From NCBI GenBank assembly GCA_026225055.1, contig JAMFSA010000213.1, positions 29,940-93,939 on the forward strand: a DNA stretch of 64,000 bases, given 5' to 3'. The notes under the pieces are model-generated. The model saw only the letters and a list, made by a program, of their open reading frames with translations, ran no database searches and was not told the DNA's origin. The position numbers and the translations under genes are program-made. Shown here one piece after another: positions 37,765 through 46,187 of this stretch. This DNA comes from Mucilaginibacter xinganensis. Lineage in GTDB: Bacteria; Bacteroidota; Bacteroidia; Sphingobacteriales; Sphingobacteriaceae. Numbering within the stretch: position 1 is the first letter of the stretch; each line of letters begins with the position of its first letter.

Positions 37765-38156
37765 TTAGGTTGAAAAGCGCCCGGCAATGTTGTATCCGGG
37801 TGTTTCACCCTTCCTCGTACTCTTCCACGCCCACCAAACGAGCACCGGCTGAAAAAGCAGCCTGGCAAGCCGTTTTTCATCTGTATTCAGGCCGAAGGCG
37901 GAGCGGCGGTGCGTGAATTGCGACACGTTGCCGGGAAATACTGCAGCGAAGAATAAAGAAGCGATATTACCAAGGGTTTCGCGTTGCTTTTTGGGCGCCA
38001 GCAAGATGGTGCTGCCTAAGGCGATTTCCGCGATGCCGGAATAAACTACTGTATCGTCTTTTTTAAGGGGTACCCAATCCGGTACCTGCGCGCGGAAGTC
38101 CTTTCGTGCAAAACTTAAATGGCTAATACCGGCAAATATTTTTTCCGGAACGGATA
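37765..38156 (-). pseudogene. DoxX-like membrane protein, start missing
   Basis: On the minus strand a continuous frame from about 38156 encodes FAGISHLSFARKDFRAQVPD, then GIAEIALGSTILLAPKKQRE and AALFFAAVFPGNVSQF-like segments of a DoxX-type small quinone-linked membrane protein. The visible ATG/TTG starts are internal, and a TAG lies just upstream with no start codon between, so the first membrane helix is absent. This looks like a 5' truncation at a deletion junction next to another broken gene. Confidence 0.6.
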
Positions 38157-38171
38157 TGGAGGGCCACTATC

Positions 38172-38270
38172 ATGTCAAAGAAAATGTTAATACTGGGCGC
38201 TACCATTTGCATTACCGAAAGATTAACAGGTAGTTGCGCTAGTTAAATACCCAGCTAAGATCAGTATCAC
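38172..38270 (+). pseudogene. Remnant of NAD(P)-binding dehydrogenase
   Basis: An ATG at 38172 begins MSKKMLILGAT, the first strand and glycine turn of an NmrA/SDR-like NAD(P)-binding protein. The frame then fails; another frame reads QVVALVKYPAKISIT, which resembles the next strand and helix (V-x-ALVRNPAK). Only about 100 bases are recognisable. Bases 38271-38437 show no further coding signal. Confidence 0.35.
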
Positions 38271-38437
38271 ATGAGATGACTTATTGTTGTAACAGGCTTC
38301 CTAAAGATATTGCTAATGTGCGTAAGGCCATAACGAACAGGAAGGATTAATCGAAGAATCCGGAACTGATTGAACTATTGCCAAGCCTGTCGTATTGAAT
38401 GAAAATAAAACTATGAGAAGATATGCCTATATATTAT

Positions 38438-38470
38438 AATGTAGCTGGCTATAAAATAGCCAGCTACATT
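38438..38470. repeat. Perfect 33-base palindromic hairpin
   Basis: AATGTAGCTGGCTAT (38438-38452) and ATAGCCAGCTACATT (38456-38470) are perfect inverted arms of 15 bases around AAA. Directly after it is GGGGGTCCCC. There is no T tract, so it is not a typical terminator. It lies about 110 bases before the tRNA-end-like att sequence and could belong to a recombination site or to a structured RNA. Confidence 0.6.
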
Positions 38471-38482
38471 GGGGGTCCCCAG

Positions 38483-38613
38483 ACTGTGCGTTTTTCGAAC
38501 CACTTTTTAGAAGAAATCCGCGTTCTGAGTGAATTAAGGTAGTTTTCCTGATCCCTTACTGTGCGAAATTCGAACCATTTGTATAAGGGGTTCGATTCCC
38601 TTAGGGGCTACCA
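38483..38613. other. att-like region with tRNA-3'-end-like sequence
   Basis: AAGGGGTTCGATTCCCTT followed by AGGGGCTACCA (38585-38613) looks like the T arm and acceptor end of a tRNA with CCA, but no 5' half is present. Just before it, ACTGTGCG-N3-TTCGAACCA occurs twice, at 38483 and 38559, 76 bases apart. ATAAGGGGTTCGAT at 38583 recurs exactly at 38708 inside the recombinase remnant. Such sequences mark integration sites; the end of the adjacent recombinase frame runs into this region. Confidence 0.5.
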
Positions 38614-39097
38614 AAGGGGAAAGATGCAAGTTAGTGTATCTTTCCCCTTTATTTTTTACACCTAATTGCCTGTTAATCTGCAATATAACTTCAAGCGCGG
38701 TGTTCAAATAAGGGGTTCGATGTGATATTCCGTCAAAACATAGGTTTTTAGGGTACATCGAACCGATCAACTTTCGTTTTTCAATGATACTTGCTGATTT
38801 ATAATGTAATTGTATGTTAGAATACTTATTTATTACTATATCAAGTAGCCCCTCTATCGTTTTTAAGCTATCGGCTTTATTAGGTGTATCAGCAAGCTTT
38901 GCCTCCAGTATTCTTAATGTTTCCGTGCATTCAGATTTAATTGCTTTAAAGTCTTCTGCATCTATATCTTCAGTCATGAACCTTTTACGTGCATTGGATA
39001 ATATCATCTCCTGTTCATCTATCTGAATTGCAATTAACTTGCGTTCATCCGAGCCGTTTTTATGTTCTAATTGAAAGGTTTCTATAGACTTAAATTT
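38534..39097 (-). pseudogene. Large serine recombinase, C-terminal remnant
   Basis: An open frame encodes the C-terminal 180 or so residues of a Bacteroidota large serine recombinase: the coiled-coil 'ERKLIAIQIDEQEMILSNAR', EDIDAEDFKAIKSECTE, LRILEAKLAD, then KLIGSMYPKNLCFDG and HRTPYLNTALEVILQINRQL. The catalytic resolvase domain and zinc ribbon are missing; the frame is closed by a TAA near 39100. The last 25 codons (VAPKGIEPLIQMVRISH) are translation of the att/tRNA-like region, a common feature of integrases that end at their attachment site. Confidence 0.7.
38613..38657 (+). terminator. Strong rho-independent terminator
   Basis: AAAGGGGAAAGAT (38613-38625) and ATCTTTCCCCTTT (38638-38650) form a perfect 13-base stem with a 12-base loop, followed by ATTTTTT. 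It begins at the last A of the tRNA-like CCA, as expected for the natural terminator of a tRNA gene. Confidence 0.85.
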
Positions 39098-39341
39098 TAA
39101 TAATTAATAAATATTTGTAATTATAGACTGGCTGGTTCTTTTGCTTCTTTTCTTGCAAGAGAAGAAGTCCGAATACTCGAACATCCACTCAACATTATGT
39201 TAAGTGAATAACAAGCAAAAATAAATTTCCAATTTTATAGTATGCAAATCAAGGAAGATATACAGGATTTAGTGAACGACGAACTTGGGAAGTTATAGTT
39301 CAGTAATTATGCTTTTGATCGGTTAAATGAATTTAAATTTT

Positions 39342-40165
39342 TCAAAAGCCTGCACTAACTAAAAAAGGCACTGAATTAGACAATGCAATTTTTAATACTG
39401 CACGCCAATAATTTTGCCCCTTGCTTAGTTTCGTATTCGCAGCCTCTACACGTAAATTGTTTTGAATTTGTATTCTAGTCATTAATCCTGCCTGCGATAT
39501 AATTGAATCCAGAACGTCAGTAATTTCGCTGTTGCTTCGCTTCTTGTATCTTGTGAACAAATCGAGGGTATCAAAGTGGTTGACAACCAATTGCCTGAAA
39601 CCTATTGGTATGGCCATTTCATCAATCGAGAAAACAGCACGGGGTACACCCTTTCTATAAACTATTTGGCAGTTTAAAAATGAAACTGTTGGCAGTGGGT
39701 CGTAGTAGAAATTAATAACCTTTCTTACACCCAATAGTAGCCATTCCCTGCCTTTTTCGGTATTACATCTCGAACAGCATGGAAATAGATTAATAGATAA
39801 TGCGGAATACTCCGGGAAATAATTTTGTGGTAAATAATGATCGAACGTATCAGGTTCGCCAATATTGCAGTATTGGCATTCACCCCTGAGAAATCACTTT
39901 GCTTTTCAAGTATCCTCGTTTTTAAAACAGAAAGTTGCGATGAATTTGAATAGCAATCCTCTAATAGTCCATCAAGAGGAGCCAGGAAGGGGGATGCCGG
40001 GATCAATTCAAGTGTGTTGGGATTAATACGCTGGCCGTAAGCCACAAATCGTTGTACGACATGAGTGCGTATGGCTTGGAGGGCTGCTCTCGAAACCAGG
40101 TGTTTGTTATTTACGATATTGTCCCAGTAGAAGATTTTCCTTGTTAAAGGCCTTAGGTTTATCAT
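39342..40165 (-). pseudogene. HNH endonuclease (PtuB-like), one frameshift
   Basis: The gene starts with an ATG that overlaps the ATPase stop (ATGA). The first frame gives about 92 residues (MINLRPLTRKIFYWDNI...). Near 39883-39890 the true frame changes: another frame continues without interruption as GECQYCNIGEPDTFDHYLPQ, then FPEYSALSINLFPCC, SRCNTEKGREW and on to the C-terminus. This gives the CxxC ... DHYLP ... CxxC pattern of zinc-binding HNH nucleases of the type paired with ATPases in Septu. Adding one base to the GGGG run restores about 274 residues. In this assembly it would not be translated whole. Confidence 0.75.
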
Positions 40166-42015
40166 GATTCATCCAGGGATTGTAGATAAATTTTTGCGTT
40201 CAAGCCAAGAGGTAAACTATTTTTCGCGAAAAGTGCAACGATCTTATCGTAGTCCAGTTTTTCTGAAAGTTTGGCTAAGAATTCCCTGTAGTATTCATCA
40301 TGGCTCGCGGTCTGAAATATCCTTTCCGTTATAGTGTTCAAGTTTTCTCCAAAGGTTTCTATACTGATCCCTCTGGCACTCGGTGTGTTTTGTATCCTGT
40401 CAATAATGACGATGTCTTTGGCGGGAACTTCCTGAACTATCTGAGGGGAATGTGTAGAAACAATAGCAAATGAATTATAATTAGTTAATATCTTATTGAT
40501 AACGCTAATAAATTGTGAAATGCTGTTTGGGTGTAAGTGCGTTTCCGGCTCGTCAAAGATTAGTAAGGACTCATTGGTTATATATGCGAGGACTTCTGCA
40601 AGCATAAGTATCATCACAACCTGGCCAGAACTATATCTAGAAAATTCGTTTTCATCATATAGTGTGAATTCTTTTGCAGATAGACTGATATCATCTTCTC
40701 CTAAAATATCCTGAACTATATCATCAGAAAGAACCATTGAAAGGTATCTGCTGAAAAATGGAATCCGATCTGATTTTTCTAAAATGGCGAACGCTTTTTT
40801 TAATCGGCTGTTTATTTGATTGTCTGTTAAAAACCCCTTCCCGCCCTGAAAGCCACAATAGTAGTAACTATAGGTCTTGGTTTGTTTTGGTCTTGGAAAC
40901 CGGTCGAATAAGCTGTAGGAAACGGCAATAACCCTGCTGAACTGAGGCAGATATTTTGTAGAGAATTCGCCTTGTTCCTCGTAACCGCTTAATGTTGCAG
41001 CCAATTTTGCGATATATTGAGTTTTACCGGTGCCATTTTTACCTATTAATACCTTAACTCTGTAAGGTATATTGGGCTTTTCTGAGAAATCAAACTTTAT
41101 CGAATGCGGACTGGTCGCTGAACCTATCTGAGTAGAAAAAGTAAATTTAATTGTATTGTCAATCGTTTGGCCTTTATAGGTGCGTAAGCCTTCTCTTAAT
41201 GCCTTTTGTGCCTCACTGCTTCTTAATATTGAATTTTTAAATCCATACTCGTTTTCAAACTCATCAATTAACCCTTTATTAATAGCCAGGTCATTTACTG
41301 CATCAAGATAGAGCTCTGCCGTATCTTTATCTAGGCGCTTTGCAAGATTTGAATAATAGGAATTAGATTGTCCTAGCGAACAGTAGTTGTTTCCTAACGA
41401 TGAAAAGTAACGTGGAAGATCTCCGCTGCTATCTGTTTTATTAAAAAACTTTGCTTTTCCTATAACCACAGATTCTTTATCGGCAGTATAATATTCAATT
41501 TCATATTGAGTCTTATAGCCAAAATCATCCCAATCATCCTTTCTGAAAACAAAACATGGGTATAAATGATGATTTTCCCGAAACTCAGTACCCGAGTAAA
41601 ACTTTAAACCGTTATCTTCAATTATATTTTTATCATCCTTAAATATCTCCTGAACTGTCTCCAAATTTTTGATCCTGGAAATAGTAGACCTGTAAGCACC
41701 TTTATTTTTTATGATAAATGGCTCAAAATTTTCGTCCCAGTTAACCTGAAGAGTCTGCCCATCGTTAGGATTTTCTGTTACGGTACCGGTAGCATAAATT
41801 TCCAAAATAGAAATGGTTTCCCTTTCTTCCTTCCGTGTGTAGGTGGTTTTCGCAGCTATCCGCGACCCTTTTACAACGGCATTAACCCTTTGTGCATATT
41901 TATCATCGAAACCGTTCTCCCAAATCCCATTTTCAATGAAACGGGATAATTGATTTTCGGGGTCACTTCCTCGCCACGTAAAACCTACACAGTAATATTG
42001 AATATTATTTGTCAT
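40162..42015 (-). CDS. ABC/OLD-type ATPase with N-terminal EVE-like domain (PtuA-like)
   Basis: A 617-residue protein starting at MTNNIQYYCVGFTW (42015). Residues 1 to about 110 (WRGSDPENQLSRFIENGIWE, RIAAKTTYTRK, ILEIYATGTVTENPNDGQ) resemble EVE/PUA-like modules found before McrB-type ATPases, perhaps sensing modified bases; this is inference. The ATPase follows: Walker A GKNGTGKT at about 325-332, signature-like FSRYSSGQV, Walker B SLLIFDEPETHLHPNS, and the His switch IVSTHSPQIV. With the coupled HNH gene it resembles Septu PtuAB antiphage defence. The gene is clearly A+T-rich compared with the dnaE2 region. Confidence 0.82.
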   Translation of the reverse strand: MTNNIQYYCVGFTWRGSDPENQLSRFIENGIWENGFDDKYAQRVNAVVKGSRIAAKTTYTRKEERETISILEIYATGTVTENPNDGQTLQVNWDENFEPFIIKNKGAYRSTISRIKNLETVQEIFKDDKNIIEDNGLKFYSGTEFRENHHLYPCFVFRKDDWDDFGYKTQYEIEYYTADKESVVIGKAKFFNKTDSSGDLPRYFSSLGNNYCSLGQSNSYYSNLAKRLDKDTAELYLDAVNDLAINKGLIDEFENEYGFKNSILRSSEAQKALREGLRTYKGQTIDNTIKFTFSTQIGSATSPHSIKFDFSEKPNIPYRVKVLIGKNGTGKTQYIAKLAATLSGYEEQGEFSTKYLPQFSRVIAVSYSLFDRFPRPKQTKTYSYYYCGFQGGKGFLTDNQINSRLKKAFAILEKSDRIPFFSRYLSMVLSDDIVQDILGEDDISLSAKEFTLYDENEFSRYSSGQVVMILMLAEVLAYITNESLLIFDEPETHLHPNSISQFISVINKILTNYNSFAIVSTHSPQIVQEVPAKDIVIIDRIQNTPSARGISIETFGENLNTITERIFQTASHDEYYREFLAKLSEKLDYDKIVALFAKNSLPLGLNAKIYLQSLDES

Positions 42016-42217
42016 AAGAATGCAATCAACACGCAAAATACATATTTATTGCTTCAAAAACTTGATGGTGAACACCCCTTGATTTTTTCTTTCCCTGGTT
42101 TTGTCCCTCTACTTGCTTTTTTGCTTCACGCTGGGCTTTTTCCTGGGCGGAGCCTGAAACAAAATTAAAGGTTAAACATTTTCGATAAGTGTTTTTTTAT
42201 AGTATAAAACCAATAAT

Positions 42218-43327
42218 ATGAAAGTCACGTTAAGAAAAAAGCCACTTAAAAGAAATCGTCATCGACTCTTTCTTGATTATTATCCAGCTTTGCTCAATCC
42301 GAAAACAAATAAAAAATCGCGATTTGAGAATATAAAGTTATATATATTTGATAACCCGATAACTCAGACAGAAAAAAAACACAACTTGGAAACGCTGGAT
42401 CTTGCCGAAAATATTCGCGCAAAACGTCAGCTCGATATTCAGGTGCAGTTGCACGGATTAATACCTTATCACCATAAGCAACGCAGTTTTATTGAATATT
42501 TTCGACACTTGGCTGATAGACAACGTGGCATGAACATGCATAATTGGGATAGTAGTGTACGATATTTTCAATTGTTCGCAAATGAACATATAAGGTTTGC
42601 AGATATTAACCTTTCCCTTTGTGAAGATTTTAAGGCATTCTTGTTACAGGGACCGAAAATAAGGGAATCCCGAAGGGGTATCGGCCATAATAGCGCACTA
42701 AGTTATTTTAATAAGTTCCGGGCTGCTTTGAAACACGCCTGGCGTGAGAAATTAATAGACGACGATCTACATGCCCTTTGTCCTGGGCTAAAGGAAATCG
42801 AAGCGGAGGTTGAATTCTTAACCATGCCCGAAATACAACAGTTGATTAAAACGCCAGCTTCCAATGAAATGAATAGAAAGTTGGTATTATTCGCGATCTT
42901 AACTGGTCTTAGGTTTTGCGATATCCATTACCTGACTTGGGACCAGGTTAGAGGAGAATCCCATCGTTATTACCTGCAATTCCGCCAGCGGAAAACTTAC
43001 AAACCGCAGCATGTCTATATCTCTGATCAGGCGTTTGATCTTTTAGGTACCCGACAACAACCAGAAGCACGTGTTTTCGCTAAAATCTATTACAATCAGG
43101 TCAGGGACTTTCTGGTAGACTGGCCGTTAAACGCAGGTATTCATAAGCATTTAACTTTTAGCTGCCTCCGACATACATATGCTACTTTGCAATTAGATCA
43201 CGGAACTGATATTTACACCATATCTAAGATGCTTGGTCATCGACATTTAAAAACTACACAGCGATACACAAGGGTTATGGATAAGGCAAAAATCGAAGCT
43301 GCAAATCGAATTGTTTTAGATCTATAG
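42218..43327 (+). CDS. Tyrosine recombinase/integrase
   Basis: A 369-residue integrase of the Bacteroidota type. An arm-binding and SAM-like N-terminal region (NWDSSVRYFQLFANEHIRF) precedes the catalytic domain with Arg in ILTGLRFCDIHYL, Lys in QFRQRKTYK, RH in FSCLRHTYATLQ, LGHRHLKTTQ, and the nucleophile Tyr in QRYTRV. The box II His that normally stands three residues before the Arg is Ser here (SCLR). It is divergent from the ATPase gene with 200 bases between, and a tRNA-end-like sequence lies about 220 bases downstream, probably its att site. Confidence 0.88.
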   Translation: MKVTLRKKPLKRNRHRLFLDYYPALLNPKTNKKSRFENIKLYIFDNPITQTEKKHNLETLDLAENIRAKRQLDIQVQLHGLIPYHHKQRSFIEYFRHLADRQRGMNMHNWDSSVRYFQLFANEHIRFADINLSLCEDFKAFLLQGPKIRESRRGIGHNSALSYFNKFRAALKHAWREKLIDDDLHALCPGLKEIEAEVEFLTMPEIQQLIKTPASNEMNRKLVLFAILTGLRFCDIHYLTWDQVRGESHRYYLQFRQRKTYKPQHVYISDQAFDLLGTRQQPEARVFAKIYYNQVRDFLVDWPLNAGIHKHLTFSCLRHTYATLQLDHGTDIYTISKMLGHRHLKTTQRYTRVMDKAKIEAANRIVLDL

Positions 43328-43720
43328 CAATTGTCAAATATTGAAATAATCTACCGCCATTAGATCGGTTAGGAAATTAAATAGCTGCTAAACCTGTTCG
43401 TGATCTTTTGAGTAATAACATTCGACCATGATGTTATGTTAAGTAAAGTTAGAATTGAATAATTAATCCAGCTTTGACAATATACTATAAATCAATATTT
43501 TAGTGAAGATTAAGAGCCTGCTAACAGGCGTAAATCTGCTAAAAAGGGGTTCGAAAAGTTTCCCCTACGGGCTGAATGTTCGCTACCACTGCAAACTTTT
43601 GGATTACCAATATATTTGTTTCTTAGCAGAACATGCCAGATTCACATTCATACCGCCAATATTCACATTAGCCGTTTTTTTTATCGTTGAGAAAGCTAAT
43701 TTTAAGAAAAATGAAAAAAA
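43328..43720. other. Intergenic region with att-like sequence
   Basis: This 393-base gap holds no convincing gene. At 43544-43568, AAGGGGTTCGA followed by TTTCCCCTACGGGCT resembles the tRNA-end-like sequence at 38585-38613. TTATGTTAAGT (43434-43444) repeats the sequence at 39195-39205. Together these suggest that 38.6-43.6 kb is an island with related ends. The frame 43503-43724 across it appears to be translation of this att region. Confidence 0.4.
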
Positions 43721-45349
43721 ATGAAAAAATTAAGCCTTTTATTTATTGTTCTTTTATGTCTCGGGTTGCATGCTTTCGGCCAGATAGATTGGAGAGAATA
43801 TGCTGAAACCTACCCGGATACTTTCAATAACGACAGTACTCAAGTTGGCATTGTTACATGTATTGAAAAACGCGACGAGAGCCTCAAAGGAATGGTCGAG
43901 GAAAATTACACCTCTCCCAATTATGAGATTAATAAAGCAGCTAAGGCGGAGCATGATCGTGAACGGTCTGGTAATAATATTTTTGTCTATAATTTCAGAA
44001 AAACACCTGCTTATTTTTTTGTTAAGAACATAAATAGTTCAAATGCTAATGATTATGAATATCAGGTTACAGAAACGGGTGGAAAAATCATCGTTCCCTG
44101 GTCTGACATTAAGAAATTTGAAAAACCATATTATTTTGTCGGACCTGGTAGTACAGGAATGATGGGTGCACTTGGTAGTTATACGGCTAATTACGGTCAA
44201 CGAATAGTTGTTAACCTGCGACTGAAAAAAAGCAATGAAATAATTTCTACTGCTATAGCGGAATGGGTATCTGTTCAGCCCAAGTTCGGGCGGGTTTTTA
44301 CTAATGATCAGATGAACGATTTTTTCAATCTCCTTACACATAACTGGATAGAAAGAAATGCCTCAAAACCCGATCTCACAAAACTTAAATCAACCCAAAA
44401 TAGTTTAATTTTTCTCCTTGAGGGTACTATAACAGATAAATCCCAGATGGATTATCAACTTTTAAAAGATGGCAAAGTGTATCTTGGGTGGCGGAAAAAC
44501 GATTTTGACAACAACTTCATTTGGCTAAAAAACCTACCACATGGTAATTATCAGCTCCGAGTCAGATACAATGCACAACCTGAACATATCGGTAGCTGTA
44601 ATTTTATAATAAAACCCGCTTGGTATCAAACTACGGCCATTAAACTGATTTCAGGCAGCCTTTTGGCTGTCTTTTTTGCCTTAATAGCCACGGTGGCCGT
44701 TCTACTGGTGCAGAAAAGGAACGCTGCTTTAGAAGCGGAAAAACAAAAGCGGCTGCAAACGGAATTGCAGGTCATAAGATCGCAACTTAACCCTCACTTT
44801 ATTTTCAATTCGCTCAGTTCAATCCAAGGTCTTATAAATAAGCAGGATATCGCCGGAGCCAATAATTACCTTACTGAATTTTCAGATTTGCTTCGCAATA
44901 CACTTAACAATTCTGAACAAGAACAACTACCGTTGGATAAAGAGATAAGAATTTTAGAAACTTACCTCAATCTGGAGCAATTGCGTTTTGACTTTGATTA
45001 TCAGATAGAGGTAGAAAGTGACATTAACAGATATGAAACAGAGATTCCGTCATTGTTATTGCAGCCAATATTGGAGAATGCTGTGAAGCATGGCGTATCA
45101 ATCCTGAAAGATACCGGAAAAATATTAGTAAGATTTAATCGGAAAGGACTTGATATGATTGTCACGGTGAGCGATAACGGAAAAGGTTTTAATGCGAATA
45201 CTGTAAGCGCTGGTCATGGCCTTAAGCTTGTGCACAAACGGATCGAACTTTTAAATGACGTGTTGAAAAACGATATTAAGTTCAGTATCAATTCAGATAA
45301 AAACTCATTAACCGAAATCATCGTAACTTTTGTAAATTGGTTCGCATGA
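43721..45349 (+). CDS. LytS-type sensor histidine kinase
   Basis: A 542-residue kinase with a signal peptide (MKKLSLLFIVLLCLGLHAFG) and a periplasmic region of about 280 residues of unrecognised fold. One membrane helix follows at about residues 310-332 (LISGSLLAVFFALIATVAVL), then a His_kinase domain with LNPHFIFNSLSSIQG (phospho-His) and an ATPase part (LLLQPILENAVKHGV, VSDNGKGFN). Its stop overlaps the LytTR regulator start (ATGA), so the two form a two-component system. Confidence 0.88.
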   Translation: MKKLSLLFIVLLCLGLHAFGQIDWREYAETYPDTFNNDSTQVGIVTCIEKRDESLKGMVEENYTSPNYEINKAAKAEHDRERSGNNIFVYNFRKTPAYFFVKNINSSNANDYEYQVTETGGKIIVPWSDIKKFEKPYYFVGPGSTGMMGALGSYTANYGQRIVVNLRLKKSNEIISTAIAEWVSVQPKFGRVFTNDQMNDFFNLLTHNWIERNASKPDLTKLKSTQNSLIFLLEGTITDKSQMDYQLLKDGKVYLGWRKNDFDNNFIWLKNLPHGNYQLRVRYNAQPEHIGSCNFIIKPAWYQTTAIKLISGSLLAVFFALIATVAVLLVQKRNAALEAEKQKRLQTELQVIRSQLNPHFIFNSLSSIQGLINKQDIAGANNYLTEFSDLLRNTLNNSEQEQLPLDKEIRILETYLNLEQLRFDFDYQIEVESDINRYETEIPSLLLQPILENAVKHGVSILKDTGKILVRFNRKGLDMIVTVSDNGKGFNANTVSAGHGLKLVHKRIELLNDVLKNDIKFSINSDKNSLTEIIVTFVNWFA

Positions 45350-46098
45350 ACATTAAGAGCGTTATTATTGACGACGAGTCCAATAACATTGATAACCTTT
45401 CCCTGCTAATAAAAAGCACTTTTCCCGAAATTAATATCGTTGCTACGGCAAATGACGCTGAAACTGGAAAAACTATAATTAGAAATCAAAAACCTGATTT
45501 AATTTTTCTTGATATACAAATGCCCGGCAAAAGCGGTTTTGATATGCTTAGCGAGTTGAATGATTTTGACCTCGAAATCATATTTGTGACTGCTTATCAT
45601 CAATATGCTATAAACGCCATGAAGTTTTCTGCGGTTGATTATTTGCTTAAACCCATCAACCCGAACGAACTTTATTCAGCAGTAGAGCGTGCCACCAAAC
45701 GTCTGCAATTAAAGCAGCATAACATACGCCTCGAAAATTTAATAAGCCTGCTACAAAAACAGGAAAATAAAAATGAACACCGCATAGGATTGACTACACT
45801 TAAAGAAACACGTTTTGTAAAAACAAACGAAATAATAAGATGTGAATCATCCAATAACTATACTACTTTTTTCCTGATAAACGGCGAGCATATATTAGTC
45901 AGTAAGCCAATATATGAATGCGAAGAAATGCTTGCTGATTATGGTTTTATCCGTTGCCAGCAATCACATATTATTAATAGAATACATATAAAAAGCTGGG
46001 TAAAGGAAATGGGCGGTTACATTTTAATGGTTGATAATAAGCAAATACCGATATCGCGTAACAAAAAAGATATTCTTAAAAAATTTCTTTGGCACTGA
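45346..46098 (+). CDS. LytTR family response regulator
   Basis: A 250-residue regulator starting at 45346 (MNIKSVIIDDE), 4 bases inside the kinase gene. The receiver has DDE, the phosphoacceptor in LIFLDIQMPGKSGFDM, and Lys in YLLKPINP. The LytTR DNA-binding domain follows (ETRFVKTNEIIRCESSNNYT, FIRCQQSHIINRIHI). It probably controls genes near it, but no clear LytTR site was seen. A short hairpin (ACTGGG/CCCAGT) lies right after the stop. Confidence 0.88.
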   Translation: MNIKSVIIDDESNNIDNLSLLIKSTFPEINIVATANDAETGKTIIRNQKPDLIFLDIQMPGKSGFDMLSELNDFDLEIIFVTAYHQYAINAMKFSAVDYLLKPINPNELYSAVERATKRLQLKQHNIRLENLISLLQKQENKNEHRIGLTTLKETRFVKTNEIIRCESSNNYTTFFLINGEHILVSKPIYECEEMLADYGFIRCQQSHIINRIHIKSWVKEMGGYILMVDNKQIPISRNKKDILKKFLWH

Positions 46099-46154
46099 CT
46101 GGGCTCGAACCCAGTTGTCCCAGACAATAAATCAGTTTAAAGTCTAAAACATAT

Positions 46155-46183
46155 CATAATTACTAATATTTTTAGTAATTATG
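46155..46183. promoter_or_regulatory. Palindromic operator upstream of dnaE2
   Basis: CATAATTACTAA (46155-46166) and TTAGTAATTATG (46172-46183) are perfect 12-base inverted arms with a 5-base centre (TATTT). The inner CTAATATTTTTAGTA matches the imu/alkB operator exactly on the opposite strand. It ends 4 bases before the GTG start, so bound protein would block initiation of transcription or translation. Confidence 0.7.
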
Positions 46184-46187
46184 TAAG

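Noticed and set aside
38585..38613. Complete tRNA gene
   Set aside because: Only the T arm and acceptor 3' strand are present; no AGCCCCT 5' strand, D arm or anticodon arm lies upstream.
39239..39297. 18-codon ORF (MQIKEDIQDLVNDELGKL)
   Set aside because: Too short and followed by a stop and more open sequence. Could be a remnant, but nothing supports it.
43503..43724. 73-residue open frame before the LytS kinase
   Set aside because: It has a GTG start, composition typical of translated att/tRNA-like DNA (KRGSKSFPYGLN) and overlaps the kinase start. No protein-like pattern; treated as intergenic.
46096..46125. tRNA T-arm-like sequence after the LytTR gene
   Set aside because: ACTGGGCTCGAACCCAGT is a 6-base hairpin, but T-stem pairing fails with a 7-base loop and there is no 5' tRNA half or CCA. 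At most a weak terminator or att trace.
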